Origin: AP-16 sp046727735 | Lineage (GTDB): Bacteria; Pseudomonadota; Alphaproteobacteria; Rhizobiales; Xanthobacteraceae | NCBI GenBank assembly: GCA_046727735.1 | Contig: JBKPDF010000002.1 | Coordinates: 43,682-107,681 of the forward strand | Direction: 5' to 3' | Length of the DNA stretch: 64,000 bases | Shown here: positions 47,293 through 55,582 of the stretch, one piece after another | Position numbering within the stretch: the stretch's first letter is position 1 | Layout: each line of letters opens with the position of its first letter | Translations under genes and position numbers: made by a program | Notes under the pieces: generated by a model | The model's database searches: none | What the model was told of the DNA's origin: nothing | What the model saw: only the letters and a program-made list of their open reading frames with translations

Positions 47293-48041
47293 GCCCGCGG
47301 CGCTCCGGTGTGCGGATCGAGCCAAGACGGCGTCTGCAGCGCGGGAATCAGGCGGCGCTTGGTCATCTTAGGCTCGCCGGCACGGCGCACGAGCAGATCG
47401 CCGCTGGCATCGATGGAGCGCTCGACCCCGGGCTCGGCTGGAACCCGGGACAGATAGGATTGGGCGACGGTGCGGAACCCGGCTTCCTGCCAAGCATCGG
47501 TCATAACCATCAGGTGACGGGCGAAGCTTTCCACCACCTGACCGGATCCGAGGTCATGGAATCCTTCCTCCTCCAGCGCAGCGCCGAGCGGCCGCAGACC
47601 CGGCTTTCGCTCGGTCATCTCCACGGTCCGGATCATCGCCCCGAACACGAGCCATGCGGGACGATCCTCGCCGGCGCCCTTCGGCCAGGCGAGGCGGCCG
47701 CCGCCAACGAGCCCGCCGTCGACCCGGATCGCGTCCGGCCAATCGATGCTGATCGGTTTCTCCGGGGGCGCATGGGCTGCGAGCGCATCGACGAGCGCCG
47801 CCATTCCCGCATAGAACGCCCGGCGCGCTTCGCCGAGCGGCTCCTCGGGCTCCAGCACGACCGCGAACTCGACGAGATCGAAGCGGCCGACCCAAACGAG
47901 GGTGCCGGCGCCCTCCTCGGCGGCAATTTCCTGCGCATGCGCAAAGGCATCGCCGATCTCGCGCAAGCTCACCAGCCGGAAGGCGGGGGGCAGCGCGAGC
48001 TTCGGCGCAAACGGAGAGCGGATGCGGCAATCCAGCGACAC
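47289..48041 (-). CDS. Biotin/lipoate A/B ligase-family protein of the FDH cluster
   Basis: 250 residues with a fold of the biotin/lipoate protein ligase superfamily: LPPAFRLVSLREIGDAFAHA near residue 17, TLVWVGRFDLVEFAVVLEP, and the ligase-like ISIDWPDAIRVDGGLVGG near 98. The lysine typical of true ligases at the last block is not present; the site reads VDGGLVGGGRLAWPKG. This suggests altered chemistry or a structural role. It is first of the leftward accessory operon and divergent from the ferredoxin gene. Function in FDH maturation is inferred from context. Confidence 0.8.
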   Translation of the reverse strand: MSLDCRIRSPFAPKLALPPAFRLVSLREIGDAFAHAQEIAAEEGAGTLVWVGRFDLVEFAVVLEPEEPLGEARRAFYAGMAALVDALAAHAPPEKPISIDWPDAIRVDGGLVGGGRLAWPKGAGEDRPAWLVFGAMIRTVEMTERKPGLRPLGAALEEEGFHDLGSGQVVESFARHLMVMTDAWQEAGFRTVAQSYLSRVPAEPGVERSIDASGDLLVRRAGEPKMTKRRLIPALQTPSWLDPHTGAPRA

Positions 48042-48138
48042 CGATACCCCTGTACTTTCGAACTGTCACAATTATAGCTTGGCTCCGCTCGTGACCAGCC
48101 CGCCCGGCCGTGCCGGTTAAGGCCACCGGGGAGATCGC

Positions 48139-50169
48139 ATGCCGGAATCTCGCAAGATCGTTCTGTGCTCCTGCGAGGACACGATTGCGCTCGATCCCGG
48201 CGCGGTTCGCAGCGCCTGTCCGGGCGCGACGGTCGACACCGCGCACCAATTGTGCCGGGCCGAACTCGAGAAATTCCGCGCCGCGGCGGCGGCGGGCGGA
48301 CCGTTGACGGTTGCGTGCACGCAGGAAGCCCCGCTGTTCACGGAGACTGCGGCCGAGCTCGGGCCCTCGAGTGCCGCCGAGATCGTGTTCGCCAATATTC
48401 GCGAGACGGCGGGCTGGTCGCGCGACCGAGAAGCCGCGGGCCCGAAGATCGCGGCACTGCTTGCGGCCGCGGCCGAAGAAATGCCGGCAACGCCGCTGGT
48501 CAGCCTGGAAAGCGAGGGAACGGCGCTCATCTACGGCACCGACGAGCGGACGATCGAGGCGGCGCGCCTGCTCAAGGACCGGCTCGACGTCAACGTGCTG
48601 CTCACGCGGCCCGGCGCGGTGCCGCCGAGGACGACCGAATTTACCGTCGCGCGGGGCACCATCCGGTCCGCCAAGGGCCACCTCGGCGCCTTCGAGATCT
48701 TGCTCGACGATTACGCCGTTCCCGACCCGTCCTCGCGCGGCGCGCTGGCGTTCGGCTCGCCGCGCAACGGCGTGAGCGCGCAATGCGACGTGCTGATCGA
48801 TCTCTCCGGCGGCCCGCCGCTGTTCCCCGCCCCGGACCTGCGCGAAGGCTATCTGCGCGCCGATCCCCGGGACGAAGCCGGGATGCTGCGAAAGCTTTTC
48901 CGCGCGGCGGATCTCGTCGGCACGTTCGACAAGCCGCGCTACGTGACGTTCCGGGACGATCTATGCGCGCATTCGCGCTCGAAGATCGTCGGCTGCACCC
49001 GTTGCCTCGACCTGTGCCCGACCGGCGCGATCGCGCCGGCGGGCGACCATGTCGCGATCGACGAGAACGTGTGCGCCGGCTGCGGCAGCTGTGCGGCGGC
49101 CTGCCCGACCGGCGCTGCGGATTACGCGCTGCCGCCCCCCGATGCGCTGCTGCGCAAGCTGCGCACGCTGCTCGGCGTCTATCGGACGGCGGGCGGCAAG
49201 GATCCGATCCTACTCGTGCACGACGAGGACCATGGCGCCGCGCTGATCGATGCGCTCGCGCGCCACGGCGACGGCCTTCCCGCCAACGTGCTGCCGCTCG
49301 CGCTCAACGAAGTCACCCAGGCCGGGCTCGAACTGATTGCCGCGGCATTCGCGTATGGCGCGTCTGCGATACGCCTGCTGTTGCGCGCGAAGCCGCGCCA
49401 CGACGCCTCCGGTCTCGCGCGAACGCTGGCGCTGGCCGAGCCGATTCTGACGGGACTGGGGTTCGGGCCGGGGCGCGTCGAGAGGATCGAGACCGACGAT
49501 CCGTTCGCGCTTGGCGAGGCGCTGCGCGCCATCGCGGCCGCAGCCGCGGCGCCGCGCCCGGCAAGCTTCGAGCCGGTCGGCCAGAAACGCGATCTGCTCC
49601 GGCTTGCGCTGCGCGAGCTGCATCACGCCGCGCCGGCGCCGGTCGACGTCATCGCGCTGCCGACGGGCGCGCCGTTCGGCGCGGTCGAAATCCGCGTCGA
49701 AGGTTGCACGCTCTGCCTCGCCTGCGTGTCCGCCTGCCCGACCGGCGCGCTGATGGACGATCCGGAGCGCCCGCGGCTGCGCTTCGCCGAGGACGCCTGC
49801 GTGCAGTGCGGGCTGTGCAAGGCGACGTGCCCCGAGAAGGTGATCACGCTCGAGCCGCAGCTCGATTTTCGCGCGGCGAGCGCGTCCGCGCGCGTGCTCA
49901 AGGAGGAGGAGCCGTTCTGCTGTGTCCACTGCGGCAAGCCGTTCGGCACGAAGAGCACGATCGAGCGGGTCGCGGCGAAGCTCGCCGGCAAGCACTGGAT
50001 GTTCAGCGGGCCGGACAGCCGGCTCGAAGTGCTGAAGATGTGTGAGGACTGCCGCGTCGCCGCAGTCACGGCGGCCGGTTTCGACCCCTACGCCGCGACC
50101 GAGCGGCCGCGCCCGCGCACCAGCGAGGATTATTTCCGCGAGCGGGACGGGAAGACGGACCGCACGTAG
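48139..50169 (+). CDS. Large multi-cluster 4Fe-4S ferredoxin-domain protein
   Basis: 676-residue soluble protein. Four ferredoxin-type cysteine groups are visible: CTRCLDLCP and CAGCGSCAAACP near 290-320, and CTLCLACVSACP with CVQCGLCKATCP near 525-560. Further cysteines follow near the C-terminus (FCCVHCGKPFG and CEDCR), likely a zinc site. An N-terminal domain (CSCEDTIALD) resembles an HdrA-like region. It may carry electrons to or from FDH or serve maturation. It is divergent from the accessory operon, sharing a 97-bp control region. Confidence 0.85.
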   Translation: MPESRKIVLCSCEDTIALDPGAVRSACPGATVDTAHQLCRAELEKFRAAAAAGGPLTVACTQEAPLFTETAAELGPSSAAEIVFANIRETAGWSRDREAAGPKIAALLAAAAEEMPATPLVSLESEGTALIYGTDERTIEAARLLKDRLDVNVLLTRPGAVPPRTTEFTVARGTIRSAKGHLGAFEILLDDYAVPDPSSRGALAFGSPRNGVSAQCDVLIDLSGGPPLFPAPDLREGYLRADPRDEAGMLRKLFRAADLVGTFDKPRYVTFRDDLCAHSRSKIVGCTRCLDLCPTGAIAPAGDHVAIDENVCAGCGSCAAACPTGAADYALPPPDALLRKLRTLLGVYRTAGGKDPILLVHDEDHGAALIDALARHGDGLPANVLPLALNEVTQAGLELIAAAFAYGASAIRLLLRAKPRHDASGLARTLALAEPILTGLGFGPGRVERIETDDPFALGEALRAIAAAAAAPRPASFEPVGQKRDLLRLALRELHHAAPAPVDVIALPTGAPFGAVEIRVEGCTLCLACVSACPTGALMDDPERPRLRFAEDACVQCGLCKATCPEKVITLEPQLDFRAASASARVLKEEEPFCCVHCGKPFGTKSTIERVAAKLAGKHWMFSGPDSRLEVLKMCEDCRVAAVTAAGFDPYAATERPRPRTSEDYFRERDGKTDRT

Positions 50170-50190
50170 CTGATCCGAAGTTGCCGAGGC

Positions 50191-50303
50191 TGTCGTCCCC
50201 GCGAAAGCGGGGACCCATGATCACCAACCATATTGAATCGCGAGGTCCGTGGTCATGGATCCCGGCTCGCAGCCGCTTGCGCGGCTTTGGCCGGGATGAC
50301 GGC
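50191..50303. repeat. Inverted repeat, GTCGTCCC...GGTCATGG family (copy 2)
   Basis: TGTCGTCCCCGCGAAAGCGGGGAC hairpin at the left, GTGGTCATGG core, and CCGGCTCGCAGCCG plus GGCCGGGATGACGGC at the right. It lies between two convergent genes. Confidence 0.75.
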
Positions 50304-50314
50304 GCCTAGCGCCG

Positions 50315-51613
50315 TCACTTCGGCTTGGTCGCCCGCCCCAGAAAATCCACAAGCGCCGCACGGTCTTCGGCCGAGCCGATGCGCTGCTCGGGCATCTTGG
50401 TGCCGGGCGTGAAGGTTGCGGGGCCGAGCTCGAACAATTTGGCGACCGTCTCCGGCGTCCACACGAGGTCGAGGCCGCGGAACGCCTCGGAATAGCGATA
50501 GCCCGGCACGGTGGCGATGTGGCGGCCGAAGATGCCGTAGAGCGTCGGGCCCGCGCGATTTTCTTCTTCGGGCCGCAGGGTGTGGCAGGCGACGCAAGCG
50601 CGAAACACCTCGGCGCCGCGATCGCTCGCAAACGCCGCGAGCGGGTCTTCGGCGCCGCCGAGCGCAGGCGAGCCGAATTGCTCGCCGGTCGCGGCATCCC
50701 AGCGACGCAGGATGCGATCGGTGCCGCCGGTGAGAAGCGTGCGGCTGTCGGGGAAGAACGCGACCGACCAAACGGGCAGCCCGGGTCCGACGAGCGTGCG
50801 CGCGAGCTTGCGGCTTTGTCGGTCGATGATGGCGACCGAGCCGCGGATGCTCGAAGCTGCAACGCGATGGCCGTCGGGCGAGATCGCGACCGAAATGATC
50901 GGCGTCGGCTGGGCTTCGACTTCGCCGGCGTCCCCGCCGTCCGGGCGCAAGAAATGCACGTGGCCGTCGGCGCCCGCCACAACGATTTCGCCGTCCGGCG
51001 CGACCGTCACCGCGTTGAGCGGGCACGGCAGCGTGATCACGATCGGCGATTCGGCCGGCGCCGCGAGCGACCAGATTCGCACGGTCTCGTCGTAACCCGC
51101 GCTGACCAGGTGCCCGTCCGGCTGGAACGCGACGCCGTTGACGTTCTGCGCATGACCTTCGAGCACGCGGGGTGGCGCGCCGCCCCCGCCGCCGGCGAGC
51201 GGCCAAACCCGCACGGTGTGATCCCAGGACGCCGAGGCGAGGCTTTCCCCGTCTGGGGCCACGGCGAGCGCCGCGATCGGCGCGGCATGTCCTTCGAGCA
51301 CCGCGTCCGGCCGCTCGCGGCCGCGTTGCCAGATCGCGATCCGCGCGTCCTCGCCGGCGGTTGCCGCGCGGCCGTCCGGGAGGACGGCCACGGCATTGAC
51401 CGCCCCGTCGTGGAAGCGCAGCACCTGCTCGGCCGCATCACGGCCGAGCGACCAAATAATCGCGGTCTGATCGAAGCTCCCGGATATTGCGGTCTTGCCG
51501 TCGGGCGCGATCGCGAGCGTCCGCACCGGCCCGCCGTGGCCGCGCAGTTGCGCCTGCGCGCCGACCAGCGGCAGGACGAGGATCAGACAAGCCGCGATGG
51601 CGAGCCGCCGCAT
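50315..51613 (-). CDS. WD40 beta-propeller fused to a c-type cytochrome domain, exported
   Basis: 432 residues from the ATG that opens a signal peptide (RRLAIAACLILVLPLVGAQA). About seven WD40 repeats follow (recurring units such as GHGGPVRTLAIAPDGKTAISG and ASWDHTVRVWPLAG). The C-terminal 95 residues are a cytochrome c domain with heme motif CVACH and a likely axial Met in GTKMPEQ. It should be periplasmic. An open frame continues upstream but only through a repeat. Position next to FDH genes suggests electron transfer, which is inference. Confidence 0.88.
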   Translation of the reverse strand: MRRLAIAACLILVLPLVGAQAQLRGHGGPVRTLAIAPDGKTAISGSFDQTAIIWSLGRDAAEQVLRFHDGAVNAVAVLPDGRAATAGEDARIAIWQRGRERPDAVLEGHAAPIAALAVAPDGESLASASWDHTVRVWPLAGGGGGAPPRVLEGHAQNVNGVAFQPDGHLVSAGYDETVRIWSLAAPAESPIVITLPCPLNAVTVAPDGEIVVAGADGHVHFLRPDGGDAGEVEAQPTPIISVAISPDGHRVAASSIRGSVAIIDRQSRKLARTLVGPGLPVWSVAFFPDSRTLLTGGTDRILRRWDAATGEQFGSPALGGAEDPLAAFASDRGAEVFRACVACHTLRPEEENRAGPTLYGIFGRHIATVPGYRYSEAFRGLDLVWTPETVAKLFELGPATFTPGTKMPEQRIGSAEDRAALVDFLGRATKPK

Positions 51614-51730
51614 GGCCCGGAAACACTCCCAGACGAGATGCGCAGGAAGCTGGCGACATTTGCCGCGCAACACGGCTCGGTCAAGCGCGGCGCTTGACGC
51701 ATCCGGCAAATACATGCTGCTGACGAAGAC

Positions 51731-51836
51731 CGTAGGGTGGGCAAAGCGGATGTGGAGCGTCCGCGTGCCCACCGCGGTTTTGCGAATGGGAGGAAACGGT
51801 GGGCACGGCGCTGCGCGCCTTTTGCCCACCCTACGG
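51731..51836. repeat. Inverted repeat, CGTAGGGTGGGCAAAG family (copy 2), directly before tusA
   Basis: CGTAGGGTGGGCAAAGC and TTTGCCCACCCTACG are exact inverted ends. Inside are GGTGGGCACGG and CGTGCCCACCG. Its right end is 3 bases from the tusA start codon, so it forms the gene's leader. Confidence 0.85.
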
Positions 51837-51839
51837 TGC

Positions 51840-52082
51840 ATGGCCGAACAGACGCTCGATCTGCGCGGCTTGCGCTGCCCGCTGCCGGCGCTCAAAGCCC
51901 GCAAAGTGCTCTCGCGGCTCACGCCCGGCGACGCGCTGGTGCTCGAATGCACCGACCCGTTGACCGCGATCGACATTCCCAATCTGGTCCGCGAGACCGG
52001 CGACGTGCTCGAAGCGAACAGCGAGCACGCCGGACTTCTGGTATTCCGCATCCGCAAGGCGGGCGCGCACACAGTTTCCTGA
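51840..52082 (+). CDS. tusA: TusA-like sulfurtransferase
   Basis: 80-residue sulfur carrier of the SirA/TusA/YeeD family. The active Cys lies in LRGLRCPLPALKARK (Cys 13), with the family's Pro next to it. In E. coli TusA relays sulfur from IscS to tRNA thiolation and influences sulfur supply to FdhD and molybdenum cofactor. Being near the FDH region it could serve FdhD here. The start is the ATG matching the family N-terminus. The upstream 110 bases are a palindromic repeat and contain no standard ribosome binding site. Confidence 0.88.
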   Translation: MAEQTLDLRGLRCPLPALKARKVLSRLTPGDALVLECTDPLTAIDIPNLVRETGDVLEANSEHAGLLVFRIRKAGAHTVS

Positions 52083-52102
52083 TGCGTAAGCCGCATACTC
52101 GC

Positions 52103-52256
52103 TTCCCCTCTCCCCTTGTGGGAGAGGGTGGCTCGTTGCGAGCGTAAGGGAGCAGCGAGCCGGGTGAGGGGTACAGGTGACAAATACCCAACCCCTCACC
52201 CGCCTCGCGGACTTCGTCCGCTCGGCACCCTCTCCCGCAGGGGGAGAGGGAAGAGG
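52103..52256. repeat. Two-arm palindromic repeat between tusA and the dehydrogenase gene
   Basis: A CCCTCTCCCCTTGTGGGAGAGGG hairpin, GGCTCGTTGCGAGC, GGGTGAGGGG tail, linker, CCCCTCACCC tail, CGCGGACTTCGTCCGC and a CCCTCTCCCGCAGGGGGAGAGGG hairpin. It fills the 225-bp gap. Confidence 0.85.
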
Positions 52257-52307
52257 AGTATGCCTGAAGCTAAGAGTTTCGATCCGGCCCCTGCCAGGAG
52301 GTGACGT

Positions 52308-53267
52308 ATGCCACATCGCTGCGCCGTGCTCGACGATTACCAGAACGTCGCGATGCGGATGGCCGATTGGTCGCCGATCGCGAAGGACGTGGAGATCGAG
52401 GTATTCCATCGGCCGCTCGGCGACGCCGCGGCGATCACTCGCGCCCTGCAGAATTTCTCGATCGTGTGCGCCATGCGCGAGCGCACGTTGTTTTCCAAAG
52501 CCGTGTTCGATGGCTTGCCCAACCTGCGTCTGCTGGTCACGACCGGGATGCGCAACGCAGCGATCGACGTTGCCGCCGCAAGCGAGCGCAACGTGATGGT
52601 CTGCGGCACGGACGTAACCGGTCATCCGACGCCCGAGCTGGCGTTCGGTCTGATCCTCGAGCTCGCGCGAAAGATCGGCCACGAGAACGCGAGGCTCAAG
52701 GCCGGCGCATGGTGGCAGGAGACGGTGGGCATCGACCTGTTCGGCAAGACGCTGGGGCTGCTCGGCCTCGGCCGGCTTGGCTCGCGTGCCGCCGCGATCG
52801 GCCGGGCGTTCGGCATGCAGCTGATCGCCTGGAGCCAAAATCTCACCGCCGAGAAGGCGCGGGAGGCCGGAGCGACGCGGGTCGAAAAGGACGAGCTGTT
52901 CGGCCGCGCGGATTTCATCACCATCCACATGGTGCTCAGCCCGCGGACACGCGGCCTCGTCGGCGTGCGCGAGCTCGGACTCATGAAGAAGACGGCATTT
53001 CTCATCAACACGTCGCGCGGGCCGATCGTCGAGGAAGCGGCGCTCATCGCCGCCCTGCGCGAGCGCCGCATCGCCGGGGCGGGGCTCGACGTCTACGACG
53101 TCGAGCCGCTGGCGCAGGACCATCCGCTGCGCAAGATGGACAACGCCGTGATCACGCCGCATCTCGGTTACGTCACCGAGGACACGCTGCGGATTTTCTA
53201 CTCCGGAACCGTCGAGGACATCCGGGCATGGCTCGACGGCAAGCCGGTGCGGGTGCTCGGCAAATGA
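52308..53267 (+). CDS. D-2-hydroxyacid dehydrogenase family protein
   Basis: 319-residue NAD(P)-dependent dehydrogenase of the D-isomer 2-hydroxyacid family. The Rossmann motif GLLGLGRLGSRAAAIG (about 147-162) and the family block KKTAFLINTSRGPIVEE (about 226) are present. The catalytic His is in TPHLGYVTEDT, with Arg in INTSRGP. The ATG follows AGGAGGTG with good spacing. The substrate cannot be told; such enzymes may reduce glyoxylate, hydroxypyruvate or phosphoglycerate. Single gene. Confidence 0.92.
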   Translation: MPHRCAVLDDYQNVAMRMADWSPIAKDVEIEVFHRPLGDAAAITRALQNFSIVCAMRERTLFSKAVFDGLPNLRLLVTTGMRNAAIDVAAASERNVMVCGTDVTGHPTPELAFGLILELARKIGHENARLKAGAWWQETVGIDLFGKTLGLLGLGRLGSRAAAIGRAFGMQLIAWSQNLTAEKAREAGATRVEKDELFGRADFITIHMVLSPRTRGLVGVRELGLMKKTAFLINTSRGPIVEEAALIAALRERRIAGAGLDVYDVEPLAQDHPLRKMDNAVITPHLGYVTEDTLRIFYSGTVEDIRAWLDGKPVRVLGK

Positions 53268-53334
53268 TGCCGCGCCGTTCTGAAACCGCGAGGCAACGAT
53301 CCGGGTCCGCGAACGGGGGCTTCTCACCAGATTC

Positions 53335-53925
53335 TTACATTGCCGGTCCGATTTGGTGCTGAACGAGCGGCAAACTCATCGGAGGCCGCGGCACATCGCC
53401 GACCGCGCTCGGCAACAGTTCGGGTATCCTCGTGGCATTGTGAAGCCATTCCCCCAACGTCCTGCCGAAATGATGTTCAGTACCGGATTTGTTGTCCACA
53501 GGACGGTCGGCGCTCGCTGGAACCGATGGGGGCGCAGGCTGAAGTTGCAGCGGCTCGCCTATTTTCTCCATCATCCATTCCGAACGTTGCAGCGTGAGCT
53601 TTTTCGGAACGGTGACGGTATGGCTCTGCTTAGTTGGTTTTTCCTGGGCAACATTCTCGACGCGTTTCGGCTCGGCGATTGCTTGGGTGGCTGGCGGAAG
53701 CGCAATTTCGGGCGCGTTGGGTCCTAACACATTGAAAGCAGGAGACGGCAGCGGAGCCGGTACCACGATTGGAGGCGGCGGCTGGATTTGAGCGGATTGC
53801 TGCCGATTGTTGTATTCGTTGACGAGGAAAGTCCCGATGGCGCCTGCCAAGGCCACCGGCACACCTTCATGAAAGAATTTACGGCAGAAAGCGGATATCC
53901 AGCGGAGGAAGCGAGCCATGGTCAT
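53335..53925 (-). CDS. Hypothetical Pro-rich membrane-anchored protein
   Basis: 196 residues. A basic N-terminus and one hydrophobic helix (VPVALAGAIGTFLVN) are followed by long Pro-rich linker sequence (PPPPIVVPAPLPSPA). The C-terminal part has no recognisable domain. The composition is less GC-rich than in the neighbours. It probably sits in the inner membrane with a periplasmic tail, or the reverse. No family recognised; a GTG start elsewhere is not needed as the ATG is well placed. Convergent with the dehydrogenase gene. Confidence 0.55.
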   Translation of the reverse strand: MTMARFLRWISAFCRKFFHEGVPVALAGAIGTFLVNEYNNRQQSAQIQPPPPIVVPAPLPSPAFNVLGPNAPEIALPPATQAIAEPKRVENVAQEKPTKQSHTVTVPKKLTLQRSEWMMEKIGEPLQLQPAPPSVPASADRPVDNKSGTEHHFGRTLGEWLHNATRIPELLPSAVGDVPRPPMSLPLVQHQIGPAM

Positions 53926-54077
53926 GATCGCCGCGCTCGGGGACCGTGGAATTCTCTTCGGATATGTGGCTCGAATAGGGAAAACCGTGTACTGAAAGCG
54001 CGCATGAATCTCCGATTATGTCCGAAGTGCGACTGTTCATTTTTTTGCAGCGACGCCTCGGCCGTCCCGGAGCCCTT

Positions 54078-54366
54078 TCCGTCCCCGTCAGGTAGAGGGT
54101 GGCTCCTCGCGCAACGAGGAGTCGGGTGGGGTTGTCTCAGCTTCGCCCACCCGCGTGCTTTTCCCTCCCCGTCAGGGGAGGGTGGCTCCTCGCGGAGCGA
54201 GGAGCGGGTGGGGTTCTCTCAGCTTCGCCCACCCGCGTGCTTTTCCCTCCCCGTCAGGGGAGGGTGGCTCCTCGCGGAGCGAGGAGCGGGTGGGGTTGTC
54301 TCAGCTTCGCCCCACCCGGCTCGCGTCTGACAGACGCTCGCCGACCTCCCCTCCGGGGAGGTAAAG
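54078..54366. repeat. Three tandem units of a palindromic repeat plus a partial arm
   Basis: A unit of about 83 bp recurs at steps of 84 and 82 bases (GTCAGG at 54087, 54171 and 54253). Each unit holds TCCCCGTCAGGGGA-type and CTCCTCGCGGAGCGAGGAG hairpins with GGGTGGGG and CCCACCCG tails. The block ends in a CCTCCCCTCCGGGGAGG hairpin. With the flanks to 54523 it makes a 600-bp gap without a credible gene. Confidence 0.85.
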
Positions 54367-54401
54367 CGCGTCAATTACCCGTTTGGGCAATCGGCAATAG
54401 C

Positions 54402-54512
54402 CCGTCGTCCCGGAAGCCGCGCAGCGGCTATCCGGGACCCATGGCCACCAAGCTAGCCAATTTCGCTCAATCCGTGGTCATGGGTCCCCGCTTCCGCGGG
54501 GACGACGAACTC
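54402..54512. repeat. Inverted repeat, GTCGTCCC...GGTCATGGGT family (copy 3)
   Basis: CCGTCGTCCCGG with GCCGCGCAGCGGC, ACCCATGGCCACC, a GTGGTCATGGGT core and CCCCGCTTCCGCGGGGACGACG. It lies 12 bases past the transporter operon's last stop and could act as its terminator. Confidence 0.75.
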
Positions 54513-54523
54513 GAGAAAGCGCG

Positions 54524-55582
54524 TCAGTTGCCGGCCTGTTTCTTGGCGAGCGCCGTGATTTCGGCCGGATCGAACTTGTTGATGTCGTCGATCAGCTCGT
54601 TGGTGATGATGTCGCGCGCCTCGACCTTCTGCTTGAGCACGCCCCATTTCAGCAGGAAATCGATATAGGCCGCGTAATTGGCCTCGGAATTCTCGCCCCA
54701 TTTTGCGACGCCGCCGGATTCGAGCCGCCACGCGTGCGCCCGCGCCTCGAGCACCTTGACGTCGTCTTTGAGCGCGGTCGCCTCGTCCTTGCCGGTCGCC
54801 TTGGTCTGCGGAAACACTTCCCACAGCGCGCGCACGGCCGCCGCCGGATTGGCGAGCGCGAACACCGTGCCCCTGGCATAGCCCTGCGCCAGCGCAACCG
54901 CGTCGGCGCGCCGGCTCTGCAGCGTTTCCTCGAACGTGATGAATCCGTTCGACGGGAAGCGGTCGATCTCGCTGTTGTCGAGCATGCGCATCTTCACGCC
55001 GGCGTTCTCGACGAGCGCATATTGCGTGTCGAACTGCGAGAGCGCGTCGACCTCGCCGCCGCGCACCAGCGCCGCGGTCTGGCTGGCCTCCCCGGCGACC
55101 ACGATGGAAACGTCGCGGTCGGGATCCATGCCGTGGTTGGCGGCGAGCGCGCGGGCGACGATCACGCCGGCGGACGCCATCGAGGTCACGCCGATGCGCT
55201 TGCCCTTGAGGTCCTCGAAGCGGCGGATCGGGGAGTCGGCCGGAACCGCGATGCCGTACACGTTGCCCTGATAGGCCGTGTAGTAGTTCTTGATCTTGAC
55301 CCCCTGCGGCCGAAGGATCGCCAGCGGCTCGATCGACGGCAGCGAATAATCGATGTCGCGGGTCGCTACGCTTTTCACGCAATCGGTCGAGCCCGGCAGC
55401 GGCACGAGGTCGACGCGCAAGCCGACCTGCGCGAACCAGCCCATCTTGGTCGCCACCGCGAACGGCGCCGCCGCGGCACTCACCGTGCGGGCACAAAACC
55501 CGACGCGCACCGTGGTGTCCGCATGAGCTGCGGTTGCAGCGAGGGCCGCGGCGAGCGCGGCGGCGATTGGTAAAGGCTTCAC
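54524..55582 (-). CDS. ABC transporter substrate-binding protein (NMT1/SsuA type)
   Basis: 352 residues from a GTG after GGGAGG; the start overlaps the permease stop by 4 bp. A signal peptide (KPLPIAAALAAALAATAAHA) leads to a periplasmic NMT1/THI5-like domain. Family blocks include VRVGFCARTVSAAAAPFAVA, and DLKGKRIGVTSMASAG near residue 130. Relatives bind sulfonates, nitrate analogues, pyrimidines or riboflavin. The ligand here is not predictable. It is the last gene of the ATPase-permease-binding protein operon. Confidence 0.9.
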   Translation of the reverse strand: MKPLPIAAALAAALAATAAHADTTVRVGFCARTVSAAAAPFAVATKMGWFAQVGLRVDLVPLPGSTDCVKSVATRDIDYSLPSIEPLAILRPQGVKIKNYYTAYQGNVYGIAVPADSPIRRFEDLKGKRIGVTSMASAGVIVARALAANHGMDPDRDVSIVVAGEASQTAALVRGGEVDALSQFDTQYALVENAGVKMRMLDNSEIDRFPSNGFITFEETLQSRRADAVALAQGYARGTVFALANPAAAVRALWEVFPQTKATGKDEATALKDDVKVLEARAHAWRLESGGVAKWGENSEANYAAYIDFLLKWGVLKQKVEARDIITNELIDDINKFDPAEITALAKKQAGN

